Assembly: GCA_016778895.1 (NCBI GenBank)
Contig: JADHOR010000008.1
Coordinates: 1-64,000, forward strand
Source of the DNA: Candidatus Puniceispirillum sp.
GTDB taxonomy: Bacteria > Pseudomonadota > Alphaproteobacteria > Puniceispirillales > Puniceispirillaceae
Direction: 5' to 3'
DNA length: 64,000 nucleotides
Of the stretch, positions 51,658 to 62,727 are shown piece after piece. The notes under the pieces were generated by a model, which did not search any database, was not told the origin of the DNA, and was given only the letters and a program-made list of their open reading frames with translations. A program made the translations under genes and the position numbers. Numbering within the stretch: position 1 is the first letter of the stretch; each line of letters begins with the position of its first letter.

Positions 51658-51832
51658 AGCAGATTTTTCACCCAAATAATGATACAAGCCAGACTTTACC
51701 GGTGCGTTCACTGATGATAGAGCGAACACAGTTAACGCGTCTTGGCAAAATGATGCAACCGGATAACCGCACATAGACGACCCAGATAAAAAGCCAGACA
51801 GTAAGCCAGACAAAGAGATAGGCCGTTTGAAA

Positions 51833-52558
51833 ATGTCGACAAGCCCAGACAAATCGCCAGTCATATTAGCCTTTGAAGGCAGCACTAATAAATTATCCGT
51901 CGCTTTATATGCTGACGGGCAGGTTCGGGCAATGAAAACGTCCGAGGCTGGCTTTGGTCAGGCCGCATCAATAGTGCCATTGGCGGTTTCGACATTGGCC
52001 GAAGCAGCGGTTGATTTCACCGCGCTTAGCCATGTTGCCGCAGGGCGGGGGCCGGGATCATTCACCGGTTTGCGAGTCTCGTTGGCAGCGGCAAAAGGGG
52101 TGTCTCTTGCGCATGATCTTCCGGGGCTTGGCATCTCTGGTCTTGAAGCGCTGGCGTTTGCATCGGCTGCTAATGCACATGGCCAGCCGATTCTATGCCT
52201 TGCCGATACCCGGCGTGGCAATGTCTATGCACAGTTTTTTGCTGGTGACGCGACCCCGCATGGTGATATTTTTGAAGCCCAGATTGCACAATTACCGTTA
52301 TTGATACCGTCTGATATAGCGCTCGATAATGGTTTTTTGCTTGCTGGTTTTGGCACAGATGAGGCGGAAAATGCTTTTGGGGCGGCGGATATTGTGACTT
52401 CGTTGGCGCGGGTAAATGGCACCGGTTTGGCTATTGATGCGGCGATGATCGCACAGCTAGCTGCGCATAATCTCAAAGTTGGTATCGTTGCCCCATTAAC
52501 CCCGCTTTATCTTGCTGATCCGCGCCTTGGGCCAAAGAAGCAAGCGCCGGTTAAATGA
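51833..52558 (+). CDS. tsaB: tRNA threonylcarbamoyladenosine biosynthesis protein TsaB
   Basis: ILAFEGSTNKLSVALYADGQV; GRGPGSFTGLRVSLAAAKGVS. Confidence 0.94.
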   Translation: MSTSPDKSPVILAFEGSTNKLSVALYADGQVRAMKTSEAGFGQAASIVPLAVSTLAEAAVDFTALSHVAAGRGPGSFTGLRVSLAAAKGVSLAHDLPGLGISGLEALAFASAANAHGQPILCLADTRRGNVYAQFFAGDATPHGDIFEAQIAQLPLLIPSDIALDNGFLLAGFGTDEAENAFGAADIVTSLARVNGTGLAIDAAMIAQLAAHNLKVGIVAPLTPLYLADPRLGPKKQAPVK

Positions 52559-53088
52559 CCTGCCGTATGACCGAGGGGTATATAAGACGGCTTATGGAGG
52601 CTGATTGCGATGCTGTTGCCGATCTGGAGGCCAGCCTGTTTGCAACTGCGCTCGATCAGGCGCGTCTCTTTGCGTTGTTGACGAACCCGGTTTTTTATGG
52701 GCTTGTTAAAATTGTGGCTGACGATAGCAGCCCCGGCCCGGCACCTGCGGTACCGTCGGGCCAGCATCTTACCCGCTCTGGTCTTGCTGGTTATATTCTG
52801 GCTACGATCATCGCGGATCAAGCGGAGATCATATCGATTGCGGTTGACCCAAGTAAGCAGGGGCGCGGTATTGGCAGCGATCTTTTACAGCAGTTTCTGG
52901 CGCATTGTCGGACTTTTGATGTGGCTGTGGTGATGCTTGAGGCGGCAGCGGATAATCTGCCCGCGCTTGGGCTTTATCGCCAGCATGGTTTCGCCGAATT
53001 TGGCCTTCGCAAGGACTATTATCGCCGCGGCGATCAGAAAGCCGACGCCATTATGATGAAGTGTCGCATATCCGAGGCTTTTTCTTGA
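52555..53088 (+). CDS. rimI: Ribosomal protein S18 alanine N-acetyltransferase
   Basis: GNAT motif ISIAVDPSKQGRGIGSDLLQQFL; between tsaB and miaB. Confidence 0.88.
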   Translation: MTCRMTEGYIRRLMEADCDAVADLEASLFATALDQARLFALLTNPVFYGLVKIVADDSSPGPAPAVPSGQHLTRSGLAGYILATIIADQAEIISIAVDPSKQGRGIGSDLLQQFLAHCRTFDVAVVMLEAAADNLPALGLYRQHGFAEFGLRKDYYRRGDQKADAIMMKCRISEAFS

Positions 53089-53094
53089 CCACCT

Positions 53095-54510
53095 TTGCTT
53101 CAAAGCGGTACAAGGGGTCTTGGATTCGCACTGCTGAAATGTGACAACGCGCTCTTGACTAAAAAACTCTTTATCAAAACCTACGGCTGTCAGATGAATG
53201 TCTACGATTCTGACCGTATGACTGATGTTCTCGCAACGCTTGGTTATGCGCCAACCGATATGGTTGATGGCGCTGATATGGTGATCCTTAACACCTGCCA
53301 CATTCGTGAAAAAGCCTCGGAAAAAGTATTTTCCGAACTTGGCCGGTTGCGACAGTTAAAAGAGCGTATGGCTGATCAGCAAGGCCGAAAAATGACAATT
53401 GCGGTTGCCGGATGCGTGGCTCAGGCCGAAGGCGAGGAGATTACCCGCCGTGCCCCATGGGTTGATATCGTTGTTGGGCCGCAAACCTATCACCGCCTGC
53501 CTGAATTGGTTGGTCAGCTTGATCCGGCTAGCCGCAACCGGATTATTGACACTGATTTCCCCGAGGAGGTAAAATTCGACTTTCTGCCGGGCGAGCATGC
53601 GCCGCGCGGCCCCGCAGCATTCCTGAGTGTTCAGGAAGGCTGTGACAAGTTTTGTGCCTTTTGCGTTGTGCCTTACACACGCGGCGCTGAGTTTTCGCGC
53701 CCGGTTAAAACTGTTCTTGAAGAAGCAAAACGGCTGGTTACCAGCGGGACGCGTGAGCTGACGCTTCTTGGGCAAAATGTAAACGCCTACCATGGTGCCC
53801 ATGACAGCGGAAAAGACTGGAGCCTTGGCCGATTAATCCGGGCGCTTGCCGAGGTCGACGGGCTTGAGCGGATCCGCTACACGACCTCGCATCCGCTGGA
53901 TATGAATGATGAATTGATTGCGGCGCATGGCGATGTACCGCAACTGATGCCGTATCTGCACTTACCCATTCAGTCAGGATCAAATCATATTCTGCAGGAA
54001 ATGAATCGCCGGCATACCAGCGATGTGTATCTGGCGGTCATTGACAAGCTGCGCAACGTGCGGCCTGATATTGCCATGTCGGGTGATTTTATCGTTGGTT
54101 TTCCGGGTGAAAGTGACGCTGATTTTGCTGAAACATTGGCGCTTGTCAGCAAGGTTGGCTATGCGTCTGCCTATTCGTTTAAATACAGTCCGCGCCCGGG
54201 AACACCGGCGGCCAATGCCGATGTTCAGGTTGCGGAAGCGGTCAAGTCAGAACGGCTTGAGGGCCTGCAGCAATTGCTAAATGCCCAGCAATTTGCCTTC
54301 AATAAATCGACTGAAGACCGTGTTGTTGATGTGCTGGTTGAGCGCGCCGGTGGCCGCGATGGCCAAATGGCTGGCCGCAGCCCCTATATGCAGGCGGTAA
54401 ATTTCATTGGAACTGCCGATCAGATTGGCCAGATTGTTCCCTGCCGCCTGTCGGCTGCGCGCCAGAACAGCATGACTGGCGAAATCGTCAATTTAAAGGG
54501 GGCGGCGTGA
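53095..54510 (+). CDS. miaB: tRNA-2-methylthio-N6-dimethylallyladenosine synthase
   Basis: [39 protein letters not shown] radical SAM; start uncertain (possibly TTG at 53155). Confidence 0.96.
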   Translation: MLQSGTRGLGFALLKCDNALLTKKLFIKTYGCQMNVYDSDRMTDVLATLGYAPTDMVDGADMVILNTCHIREKASEKVFSELGRLRQLKERMADQQGRKMTIAVAGCVAQAEGEEITRRAPWVDIVVGPQTYHRLPELVGQLDPASRNRIIDTDFPEEVKFDFLPGEHAPRGPAAFLSVQEGCDKFCAFCVVPYTRGAEFSRPVKTVLEEAKRLVTSGTRELTLLGQNVNAYHGAHDSGKDWSLGRLIRALAEVDGLERIRYTTSHPLDMNDELIAAHGDVPQLMPYLHLPIQSGSNHILQEMNRRHTSDVYLAVIDKLRNVRPDIAMSGDFIVGFPGESDADFAETLALVSKVGYASAYSFKYSPRPGTPAANADVQVAEAVKSERLEGLQQLLNAQQFAFNKSTEDRVVDVLVERAGGRDGQMAGRSPYMQAVNFIGTADQIGQIVPCRLSAARQNSMTGEIVNLKGAA

Positions 54511-55487
54511 ACGCGGCAAAGGCCAATAGCATCCGAATGGAATTCGAGAATAATGGCGTTCTTGCGCTTTTGTCAGGTGAACATAACCAGCATCTGGTGC
54601 ATATCGAAAAGACACTTGATGTCGCGCTTGATTCCTTTGGCAATAGTATCAAAATCTCGGGCAACGCCAAAGCCAGCAAAACCGCTCGTGCGGTGATCGA
54701 GGATCTCTATCGCCGGATCGCCAGTGGTAAAAATACCGACATTGACAAATCTATGGTTGATGACGCGCTGCGATGGGCAGTTAACGGGCATCAGGCTGAG
54801 GCGGTGACGGCAGGTGAGTCGTTTGAAACCTGGAAAAAGAAAATCGTTGCCAAGACCAAGGGCCAGAATGACTATCTAAAACTATTGCGCAGTAATGAAG
54901 TGGTGTTTGGTCTTGGTCCGGCTGGAACCGGCAAGACTTATATGGCGGTTGCACGTGCTGTAGAAGCGCTGAAAAAGCGTGAGGTTGAACGTATTATTCT
55001 GTCACGGCCGGCTGTTGAAGCTGGCGAACGTCTTGGCTTTTTGCCCGGTGACATGAAAGAAAAAGTCGATCCATATTTGCGACCACTTTATGACGCGCTT
55101 TATGACATGATGCCAGCCGATAAGGTTGATCGGATGCTGGCTAGCGGTGAAATTGAAATTGCCCCGCTGGCCTTTATGCGCGGCCGTACGCTGACTGCCG
55201 CACATGTGATTATTGACGAGGCGCAAAATACCACGCCGGTACAAATGAAAATGGTTTTAACTCGGCTTGGACAAGATTCGCACATGGTGATTACGGGCGA
55301 TCTAAGCCAGATTGACCTGCCAGCAGGGCAGCCCTCCGGTCTTGCCGAGGCAGTGTCCCTTCTTGATAACATCCAAGGCGTTGGCATTATCCATCTATCT
55401 GGCGAAGACGTTGTTCGTCATCCGGTGGTTGCACGTATACTGCAGGCTTATGAGGCTGGACAAAAGCGGCAGAATACGTCCAAATAG
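54507..55487 (+). CDS. PhoH-family ATPase
   Basis: [45 protein letters not shown]. Confidence 0.95.
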   Translation: MNAAKANSIRMEFENNGVLALLSGEHNQHLVHIEKTLDVALDSFGNSIKISGNAKASKTARAVIEDLYRRIASGKNTDIDKSMVDDALRWAVNGHQAEAVTAGESFETWKKKIVAKTKGQNDYLKLLRSNEVVFGLGPAGTGKTYMAVARAVEALKKREVERIILSRPAVEAGERLGFLPGDMKEKVDPYLRPLYDALYDMMPADKVDRMLASGEIEIAPLAFMRGRTLTAAHVIIDEAQNTTPVQMKMVLTRLGQDSHMVITGDLSQIDLPAGQPSGLAEAVSLLDNIQGVGIIHLSGEDVVRHPVVARILQAYEAGQKRQNTSK

Positions 55488-55544
55488 GGAGCCAACATTC
55501 ACGCCAAAACTGGCGGGATGTTTATGAAGGAACGAAAATAGCTC

Positions 55545-56153
55545 ATGACGAGGGAAATGAATAAAGACGACAGCGCTCTGGAACCCGACAGTCCGGAGCG
55601 TGATCAATTTTTGAGTGATGAATGGGAATCTGATGATGGCGCGCTGATTGAGGTGAGCCTCGACCCGTCTAGCTGGCACAATTCTCTTATTAATGACCTA
55701 AAACATCGTGGACCGGTGATGCTTCATCATATCGCGGAGCGCCTATTGCTTGAGCAGCCATTGGTCAGCCTATTGCTATGCAGTGATGATGATATGCGGT
55801 TGATGAATTTTCAGCATCGTGGCTTTGATAAGGCCACTAATGTGCTGTCTTTTCCGGTTGGTGATGATTTTGTTGTTCCAGATGATGTGCCGGATATGGA
55901 AAGTGGCCTTGGCGATATTGCAATTGCTGGCGAGACGGTAATGCGTGAGGCCGCCGAGGCGGGCATTCCGGCTGGCGATCATTTGCTGCATCTATTTACT
56001 CATGGTGTTTTGCATTTGCTTGGATATGATCATATTGAACCTGCAATGGCTTATGAAATGGAAGAGCTGGAAATCGTCCTGCTTGGTCAGATGAAGGTCG
56101 CCAACCCCTATCATGAAGACGGTTTGCTTCTTGGAACGCGGGAGGCTGGATAA
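55545..56153 (+). CDS. ybeY: rRNA maturation endoribonuclease YbeY
   Basis: HLFTHGVLHLLGYDH metal-binding motif. Confidence 0.95.
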   Translation: MTREMNKDDSALEPDSPERDQFLSDEWESDDGALIEVSLDPSSWHNSLINDLKHRGPVMLHHIAERLLLEQPLVSLLLCSDDDMRLMNFQHRGFDKATNVLSFPVGDDFVVPDDVPDMESGLGDIAIAGETVMREAAEAGIPAGDHLLHLFTHGVLHLLGYDHIEPAMAYEMEELEIVLLGQMKVANPYHEDGLLLGTREAG

Positions 56154-57001
56154 TGGCGCCGTTTTTTGGTAAGTTTTTTCCAGTCTTTGCCCGGCCGTCA
56201 ACACGCCGCGAAGAATTAACCGAACTGCTGCAAGAATCGCTTGATGATAAGACCAGCTTTGACAGCCATGAAGGCACATTGCTGAAAAATTTTCTCGGGC
56301 TTCGTGATATTACTGCCGCTGATGTAATGATTCCGCGCGCTGATATTGTTTCGGTGGCATTGGCTGATGGGTTTGATGATATCATCCGGCAAATGAGTGA
56401 CGCCAACCACAGCCGCGTGCCGGTCTATCGTGACACGCTGGATGATGTTGCCGGCATTATTCATATCAAGGATTTGTTTGCACATCTTCGCAATGGTCAT
56501 ACGCCCGCTGTTGAGAGCCTGCTGCGGCCAGCTCTGTTTATTTCACCAACAATCCGGCTGCTTGATCTGCTGCATGAAATGCGTCTGCGCCGCCGTCATC
56601 TGGCATTGGTTGTTGATGAATTTGGCGGGGTTGACGGCTTGATCACGATCGAGGATCTGGTTGAAGAGATCGTTGGTGAAATTGAAGATGAACATGACGA
56701 AACGACGCAATTGCGGTTTGAGCAAAAGGGCGATGGTACGGCCATTGCGGATGCGCGTGTAGAGGTTGAAATGCTGGAGGCGATTACCGGTCCCTTGCTG
56801 GATGATGACGAGCGTGATGAGATAGATACGCTTGGCGGATTGGTATGTGCTCATGCGGGCCGTGTTCCGGGCCGGGGTGAGGTTGTCCGGCATCGTGGTG
56901 GGTTGCAGTTTGAAATTTTGGAGGGCGATCCGCGCCGTATAACATTGTTGAAACTTCGTGGATTACCGCGTGTTAAAGCCAGCACAGCAAAACAATATTA
57001 G
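56153..57001 (+). CDS. CorC-like CBS/transporter-associated-domain protein
   Basis: ITAADVMIPRADIVSV; VDEFGGVDGLITIEDLVEEIVGEIEDEHD. Confidence 0.94.
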   Translation: MAPFFGKFFPVFARPSTRREELTELLQESLDDKTSFDSHEGTLLKNFLGLRDITAADVMIPRADIVSVALADGFDDIIRQMSDANHSRVPVYRDTLDDVAGIIHIKDLFAHLRNGHTPAVESLLRPALFISPTIRLLDLLHEMRLRRRHLALVVDEFGGVDGLITIEDLVEEIVGEIEDEHDETTQLRFEQKGDGTAIADARVEVEMLEAITGPLLDDDERDEIDTLGGLVCAHAGRVPGRGEVVRHRGGLQFEILEGDPRRITLLKLRGLPRVKASTAKQY

Positions 57002-58490
57002 GCGCCAGCTCCGTCCGTTTGTCGGACAGTTTTTTGCCGGTGCATTTGCCAGCCTTTCCCTGCCGCCATTATTTTTAATACCTGCAATCTTTGCCCTATC
57101 ACTGCCGCTGCTTGCCTATCTGAAGGCGGAAAGCCGTCGTGATGCAATGATGATTATCGGCGCGGCTGGTATGGGCTGGTTTCTGACGTCAACCTATTGG
57201 GTGTCAAATTCGCTTATTGTTGAGACAGCGTCGCTATGGTTTGCCGCTCCTTTCATTGCATTGGCATTGGCGCTGATTTTGACGTTATTCTGGGCAGTTG
57301 CGGCGGCTGTTGCTTGGTCTTTTGGCGGTTCGCTGGTGGCGCGCCTGTTTTGGTTTGTCGCAATGTTTGGTCTGGCTGAATGGAGCCGCGGCTTTATAGC
57401 AACCGGATTTCCGTGGAACCTGACGGGAGGTTTGTTTTCGTTCGACCCTGCCAGTCTGCAAGCTGCGAGTGTACTTGGCGTTTATGGGCTATCTGTCATT
57501 GCCATGCTTTTTGCGCTTGCGCCAGCCTTTTGGGTGCTTGGCAGTCGGCGCCTTGCTGCAACATTCCTGATTTTGCCGCTGATTATGACGGGGTTTGGTG
57601 CGGTTCGCCTTGCGCGCGCCCCGGTAATCCAACAGTCTGCAGCGCCCATGGTAAGACTTGTTCAGCCGGCAATTGCACAAGCCGATAAATGGAACCCTGC
57701 CATGCGGCAAGCGCATCTAGATCGGCTGGTCACCCTGTCACGCAACGGGCAGTCGGTTCCAAAACTGGTAATCTGGCCCGAGACAGCGTTTGTCGGGTTG
57801 GCAGATCGCAATGAGGCATTGCTGAAAACGACCATCGGCGGCGCGATTGACAAGGGTGCAACGCTCATCACCGGCATCCCCCGATTGGGGCGCAATGGTC
57901 GTTTGTTAAATTCGGCAATGATGTTTGATCATGATGCGGCAATTAAGGGCATTTATGACAAGCGCCATCTGGTCCCGTTTGGTGAATATATGCCTTTCCG
58001 CAAATGGTTGAGCTTTTTAAACCCGATTGTGGGCCCTGTCGATTTTGCCCCAGGTGTGGCAAATACACTGATGCGCCTTGAGCGCTTTGGGGCGATGCAG
58101 ATCTTGATTTGTTATGAAGTGATTTTTGCTGGCGCAGTGGTTTTAGCAGAAATGCGCCCAGATCTGTTGATCAATATTACCAACGATGCCTGGTTCGGTG
58201 TTAGCGCTGGGCCGTGGCAGCATCTTGCGCAAGCACAGATGCGTGCAGTGGAAGAAGGATTACCACTTATGCGGGTTGCCAATACCGGCATGAGCGCTGG
58301 CTTTGATGCTTACGGCCGGTCTCTAGGCAGGCTAGAGCTGGGGGCATCGGGTGTTCTTGATGTATCGCTGCCTGCCGCCCTGCCGCCAACTATATTTGCG
58401 CGATTTGGTAATATTGGGTTTTTTAGCCTCATTTTTTTGATGATTGCAGCGGCTGCATGGCTTGACCTTAATCGCGCCGTCAGGCAATAG
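56958..58490 (+). CDS. lnt: Apolipoprotein N-acyltransferase
   Basis: LVIWPETAFVG; LLINITNDAWFGVSAGPWQHLAQAQMRAVE; N-terminal TM segments; start uncertain. Confidence 0.95.
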   Translation: MDYRVLKPAQQNNIRRQLRPFVGQFFAGAFASLSLPPLFLIPAIFALSLPLLAYLKAESRRDAMMIIGAAGMGWFLTSTYWVSNSLIVETASLWFAAPFIALALALILTLFWAVAAAVAWSFGGSLVARLFWFVAMFGLAEWSRGFIATGFPWNLTGGLFSFDPASLQAASVLGVYGLSVIAMLFALAPAFWVLGSRRLAATFLILPLIMTGFGAVRLARAPVIQQSAAPMVRLVQPAIAQADKWNPAMRQAHLDRLVTLSRNGQSVPKLVIWPETAFVGLADRNEALLKTTIGGAIDKGATLITGIPRLGRNGRLLNSAMMFDHDAAIKGIYDKRHLVPFGEYMPFRKWLSFLNPIVGPVDFAPGVANTLMRLERFGAMQILICYEVIFAGAVVLAEMRPDLLINITNDAWFGVSAGPWQHLAQAQMRAVEEGLPLMRVANTGMSAGFDAYGRSLGRLELGASGVLDVSLPAALPPTIFARFGNIGFFSLIFLMIAAAAWLDLNRAVRQ

Positions 58491-58522
58491 GTAATCCCTA
58501 TCAAAAGCAAGGAAACTAGCGC

Positions 58523-59701
58523 ATGAGCTATATATTCACATCTGAGTCTGTTTCAGAAGGCCATCCTGATAAATTATGTGACCGTGTATCAGATACGGTT
58601 CTTGATCTATTTCTTAAATATGAGCCAGAGGCGCGTGTTGCTTGTGAAACCTTGGCAACAACAAACCGGGTTGTTCTTGCTGGCGAGGTGCGCGCTAGCG
58701 AGACAAAGCTGGAACAGATCATGGCAGAGATCGAGCCAGCGGTTCGGGCTGCGGTGAAAGATATCGGCTATGAGCAGGATGCGTTTCATCATGCACATTT
58801 TGAGTTCCAGAATTATTTGCATGAACAATCTAGTGATATTGCGATGGGTGTTGATTCTGGTGACAATAAGGACGAAGGCGCCGGCGATCAGGGGCTGATG
58901 TTTGGGTATGCTTGTGATGAGACAGATGTGCTGATGCCTGCGGCAATTCATTATTCGCATCAGATTCTAAAAAATCTCGCAACTGTCCGCAAACAAGACG
59001 CAGACTCAATTCTTGGCCCGGATTCGAAAAGCCAAATTAGCCTCGTTTATGATGATCAGGGGTGGCCAACTGGTGTGCATAAGGTTGTGCTGTCGACCCA
59101 GCATCATGAAAGGGCAACCAAGGCCGACATCCTTGCGCTGGTGACGCCGGTGATCGCCGATGTTTTGCCTGATGGCTGGATGGTTACCGGTGATGATTTG
59201 TTGGTTAACCCAACCGGGCAATTTATCATTGGCGGTCCGGATGGTGATACTGGCCTTACAGGTCGGAAAATTATTGTTGATACTTATGGCGGTGCTGCGC
59301 CGCATGGCGGTGGGGCGTTCTCTGGCAAGGACCCGACAAAGGTTGACCGGTCGGCAGCCTATGCCAGCCGCTATTTGGCAAAGAATGTTGTCGCGGCCGG
59401 TCTGGCGTCACGTTGCACAATCCAGATTGCGTATGCGATCGGCGTTGCCGAGCCGGTTTCACTTTATGCAAACACGCATGGAACAGGTAAAATTGACGAC
59501 CAAAAGCTGCAAGATGCGTTGCGTGACTGTATGGATCTAACGCCGCGCGGTATTCGTCAGCATCTGGGGATGAATGCGCCGATTTATGTGCCAACTGCGG
59601 CCTATGGGCATTTCGGCCGCACTGCAGGCGAGGCTGGTCCGGGCAGCTTTAGCTGGGAAGCCACTGATCTTGTTGGCGCATTAAATAGCGCGGTTCGTTA
59701 G
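58523..59701 (+). CDS. metK: S-adenosylmethionine synthetase
   Basis: [57 protein letters not shown]. Confidence 0.99.
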   Translation: MSYIFTSESVSEGHPDKLCDRVSDTVLDLFLKYEPEARVACETLATTNRVVLAGEVRASETKLEQIMAEIEPAVRAAVKDIGYEQDAFHHAHFEFQNYLHEQSSDIAMGVDSGDNKDEGAGDQGLMFGYACDETDVLMPAAIHYSHQILKNLATVRKQDADSILGPDSKSQISLVYDDQGWPTGVHKVVLSTQHHERATKADILALVTPVIADVLPDGWMVTGDDLLVNPTGQFIIGGPDGDTGLTGRKIIVDTYGGAAPHGGGAFSGKDPTKVDRSAAYASRYLAKNVVAAGLASRCTIQIAYAIGVAEPVSLYANTHGTGKIDDQKLQDALRDCMDLTPRGIRQHLGMNAPIYVPTAAYGHFGRTAGEAGPGSFSWEATDLVGALNSAVR

Positions 59702-59731
59702 GCATCCGCTGGATATAGGGCAGAAATTCCA

Positions 59732-60430
59732 ATGGCCGAACATGAGGCGCTTTCAACGGACGGGGCTCGGTCTGGCCTGCGCTTTTATGGCCGGCGCAAA
59801 GGCCGTCCTTTACGGGCGTTGATGAAGCGGCTTCTTGATGAGAAGCTGCCACAATGTGCCTTTGATCTTGCACGCCCGCTTGAAGACCAGTTTGGCCGGC
59901 AGGTGGATCGGTATCTTGAGATCGGTTTTGGCGGCGGTGAGCATCTTGCCGGCCTTGCGACCGCGATGCCTGACTGCGATTTTATTGGTGCTGAGCCCTT
60001 TATTAATGGGGTTGCTAGCTTGCTTCGTCACCTTGAAGAGGGGCAGCTCAGCAATGTCCGTATCTGGCCGGATGATGTGCGGTTGATCCTACCGGCACTG
60101 GGGCAGGCTAGCCTTGCTGGTGCGTTTGTCATGTTTCCTGATCCATGGCCAAAAAAGCGCCATGCTGACCGCCGGATTCTGCAGCCGGCACTGCTTGGCC
60201 GGCTGGCAATGATGATCCGACCCGGTGGGCGGTTGGTTTTGGCAACCGATGATCCAACGGCGAAAAGCTGGCTATTGCAGGCGGCGATGGCGCATGATGA
60301 TTTCATCTGGACGGCGCGGCGTCCGCATGACTGGCGGCACCGTCCATCTGACCTGCCTGAAACACGCTATATGCGAAAGGCCGATCATGCCGGGCGCAAA
60401 TCAGCATGGTTCTTGTTCCAGCGGCGTTAG
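59732..60430 (+). CDS. trmB: tRNA (guanine46-N7)-methyltransferase
   Basis: YLEIGFGGGEHLAGLA; FVMFPDPWPKKRHADRRIL. Confidence 0.96.
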   Translation: MAEHEALSTDGARSGLRFYGRRKGRPLRALMKRLLDEKLPQCAFDLARPLEDQFGRQVDRYLEIGFGGGEHLAGLATAMPDCDFIGAEPFINGVASLLRHLEEGQLSNVRIWPDDVRLILPALGQASLAGAFVMFPDPWPKKRHADRRILQPALLGRLAMMIRPGGRLVLATDDPTAKSWLLQAAMAHDDFIWTARRPHDWRHRPSDLPETRYMRKADHAGRKSAWFLFQRR

Positions 60431-60507
60431 CGCAGCGCGGCTTATCGCTTGCTTTTTTAAGATGCTCCTACTATAATAAGGAAATTTAAAGCTGTCGCAG
60501 TTAGACG

Positions 60508-60530
60508 GTGGGCCACTGGCCCACTTTTTT
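60508..60530 (+). terminator. Rho-independent terminator between trmB and rimP
   Basis: GTGGGCC-act-GGCCCAC followed by TTTTTT. Confidence 0.9.
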
Positions 60531-60560
60531 ATTGCTTTTTTTGGGGGTTTAGGAGGCGTT

Positions 60561-61046
60561 TTGGTCGAAACCAAGATAAGCCAGATTATAGAAGATGCGG
60601 TTACCGAGCTGGGCTTTGGTCTGGTGCGGGTGCAGTATTCAGGTGGGCATGCCGGCCGCAATCAATTGCAGATTATGGCTGAACCAAAACAAGACCGTGA
60701 AATGACGCTTGAAGATTGCCAGATGTTAAGCCGCCATATCTCGGCGTTGCTTGACGTAGATGATCCGATTGGTAGTGCCTACGTGTTAGAAGTCAGCTCG
60801 CCTGGTATCGACCGGCCGCTCACACGGCTGGAAGATTATAACCGGTTCAACGGCGAGCTGGCGAAAATTACCTTGCGGATGATGCTTGATGGGCGTCGCC
60901 GTTTTCAAGGTCGGCTCACCGGCCTGTCAGCAGACGGAAAGATCGGGATTGAAACAAGTTTTGGTAGGTTTGAATTTGCCTTTGACGAGATTGAAGCGGC
61001 GCGCATTGATCCGAGTGAGATTTTTGCGCGACGAAGTCAAGGTTGA
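60561..61046 (+). CDS. rimP: Ribosome maturation factor RimP
   Basis: YVLEVSSPGIDRPLTRLEDYNRFNGELAKI; TTG or GTG start after a GGAGGCG-like site. Confidence 0.94.
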   Translation: MVETKISQIIEDAVTELGFGLVRVQYSGGHAGRNQLQIMAEPKQDREMTLEDCQMLSRHISALLDVDDPIGSAYVLEVSSPGIDRPLTRLEDYNRFNGELAKITLRMMLDGRRRFQGRLTGLSADGKIGIETSFGRFEFAFDEIEAARIDPSEIFARRSQG

Positions 61047-61150
61047 AAGCCTCGAATGAATCAGACGACGACCTAATCTTTAGCATTGCGCAGTTTCGTG
61101 AAAACGCCAGTTAAAAGACGGCGACAAGATAAACCAAAGGTGAAACAAAT

Positions 61151-62707
61151 ATGTACACATCATCAATTCCTGGCCTCGAGCTTATTCAAGTTGCCGATGT
61201 TGTGGCGCGTGAAAAGTCAATTGAGCGTGAAGAAGTCATTCTGGCGATGGAAGAAGCAATCCAAAAGGCTGGCCGTGCAAAATACGGGCTGGATCGTGAT
61301 ATTCGGGCGATAATTGATCGCAAAACCGGTGCCATTCTTCTGGAACGCTGGATCGAAGTTGTCGACGAAGTTGAAGATGAGTTGATCCAGATGAACGCTG
61401 CCGAAGGTGCCAAGCAAAACCCGCCTTTAGCGGTTGGCGAATTCTGGCGACAGTCGTTACCGCCAATCGAATTTGGCCGGATTGCAGCGCAAACAGCAAA
61501 ACAGGTAATTTCTCAAAAAGTGCGTGATGCCGAGCGGGCGCGTCAATTTCAGGAATATAAGGACCGGATTGGCGAAATTGTCGTTGGTACGGTCAAGCGC
61601 GCCGAAAGCTACTCTATCACCGTTGATCTTGGCCGCGCCGAAGCTGTAATCCGCCGTGAGGAGATGATTCCAAGGGAAAACCTGCGGCAGGGCGACCGTG
61701 TTCGGGCTTATATCATTGACGTTCGGGAAGAGCCACGCGGCCCACAGATTTTCCTGTCACGGGCTTGTAATGAATTTATGGCAAAACTGTTCACCCAAGA
61801 AGTGCCGGAAATCTATGATGGCATTATCGAGATCAAGGGCGTTGCCCGTGAGCCAGGAAGCCGTGCCAAAATTGCCGTGCTGTCGAATGATCCGGGAATT
61901 GATCCGGTTGGTGCTTGTGTTGGTATGCGCGGTAGCCGTGTACAGGCAGTCGTTGGCGAATTACAGGGCGAAAAGGTTGAGATCATCCCTTATATTGAAG
62001 AGCCAGCCTCGTTTGTCGTCAATGCGCTTTCTCCTGCTGAAGTTGCCAAGGTGGTGATGGATGAGGTTGCTGGCCGGATGGAAGTTGTGGTTCCTGACGA
62101 TCAGTTGAGCCTTGCCATTGGCCGTCGTGGGCAGAATGTACGTCTGGCCTCGCAATTGTCTGGCTGGTATATCGACGTGCTGACTGAGGCTGAAGAATCT
62201 GAGCGGCGTCAGGAAGAGTTCAAAACCCGTTCGTCACGCTTTATTGATGCGCTCAATATTGACGATGTAATTGCGCATCTGCTGGTTGCAGAGGGTTTTG
62301 TCCTCCCTGAAGAAATCGCCGAAACTACTCTTGAAGAGCTTGCTACAATTCAGGGTTTTGACGAAGATATCGCCGCAGAATTGCAGAATCGTGCGATAGA
62401 ATATGTTGAGCGCGAGTCAAATCGGATCAATATGGCGCTTGATGAAATGAAGGTCGCCGATGATCTTCGCGCTTTTGAATATATCAGCCTTGCGATGCTG
62501 CTAACCCTTGCTGAAAACGACATTCGTACCCTTGACGATTTGGCCGGTCTTGATAATGAAGAACTGGTCGAGCTGCTTGGTCAGCATGGCCTTAGCGATG
62601 ATGGCGAAGCCGGTGATATTATCATGGCGGCACGAGCGCATTGGTTTGATGATGAAACCGCCGATAGCACAGACACCGACGATATATCGGCACCGTCTGA
62701 CAGCTAG
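61151..62707 (+). CDS. nusA: Transcription termination/antitermination factor NusA
   Basis: GACVGMRGSRVQAVVGELQGEKVEIIPY KH domain; S1 region; C-terminal repeats. Confidence 0.98.
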   Translation: MYTSSIPGLELIQVADVVAREKSIEREEVILAMEEAIQKAGRAKYGLDRDIRAIIDRKTGAILLERWIEVVDEVEDELIQMNAAEGAKQNPPLAVGEFWRQSLPPIEFGRIAAQTAKQVISQKVRDAERARQFQEYKDRIGEIVVGTVKRAESYSITVDLGRAEAVIRREEMIPRENLRQGDRVRAYIIDVREEPRGPQIFLSRACNEFMAKLFTQEVPEIYDGIIEIKGVAREPGSRAKIAVLSNDPGIDPVGACVGMRGSRVQAVVGELQGEKVEIIPYIEEPASFVVNALSPAEVAKVVMDEVAGRMEVVVPDDQLSLAIGRRGQNVRLASQLSGWYIDVLTEAEESERRQEEFKTRSSRFIDALNIDDVIAHLLVAEGFVLPEEIAETTLEELATIQGFDEDIAAELQNRAIEYVERESNRINMALDEMKVADDLRAFEYISLAMLLTLAENDIRTLDDLAGLDNEELVELLGQHGLSDDGEAGDIIMAARAHWFDDETADSTDTDDISAPSDS

Positions 62708-62727
62708 GCCATGAGGGGCTTTCTGTT

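Noticed and set aside
58491-58522. Possible SAM riboswitch before metK
   Set aside because: Only 32 nt between lnt and metK, too short for a known SAM riboswitch
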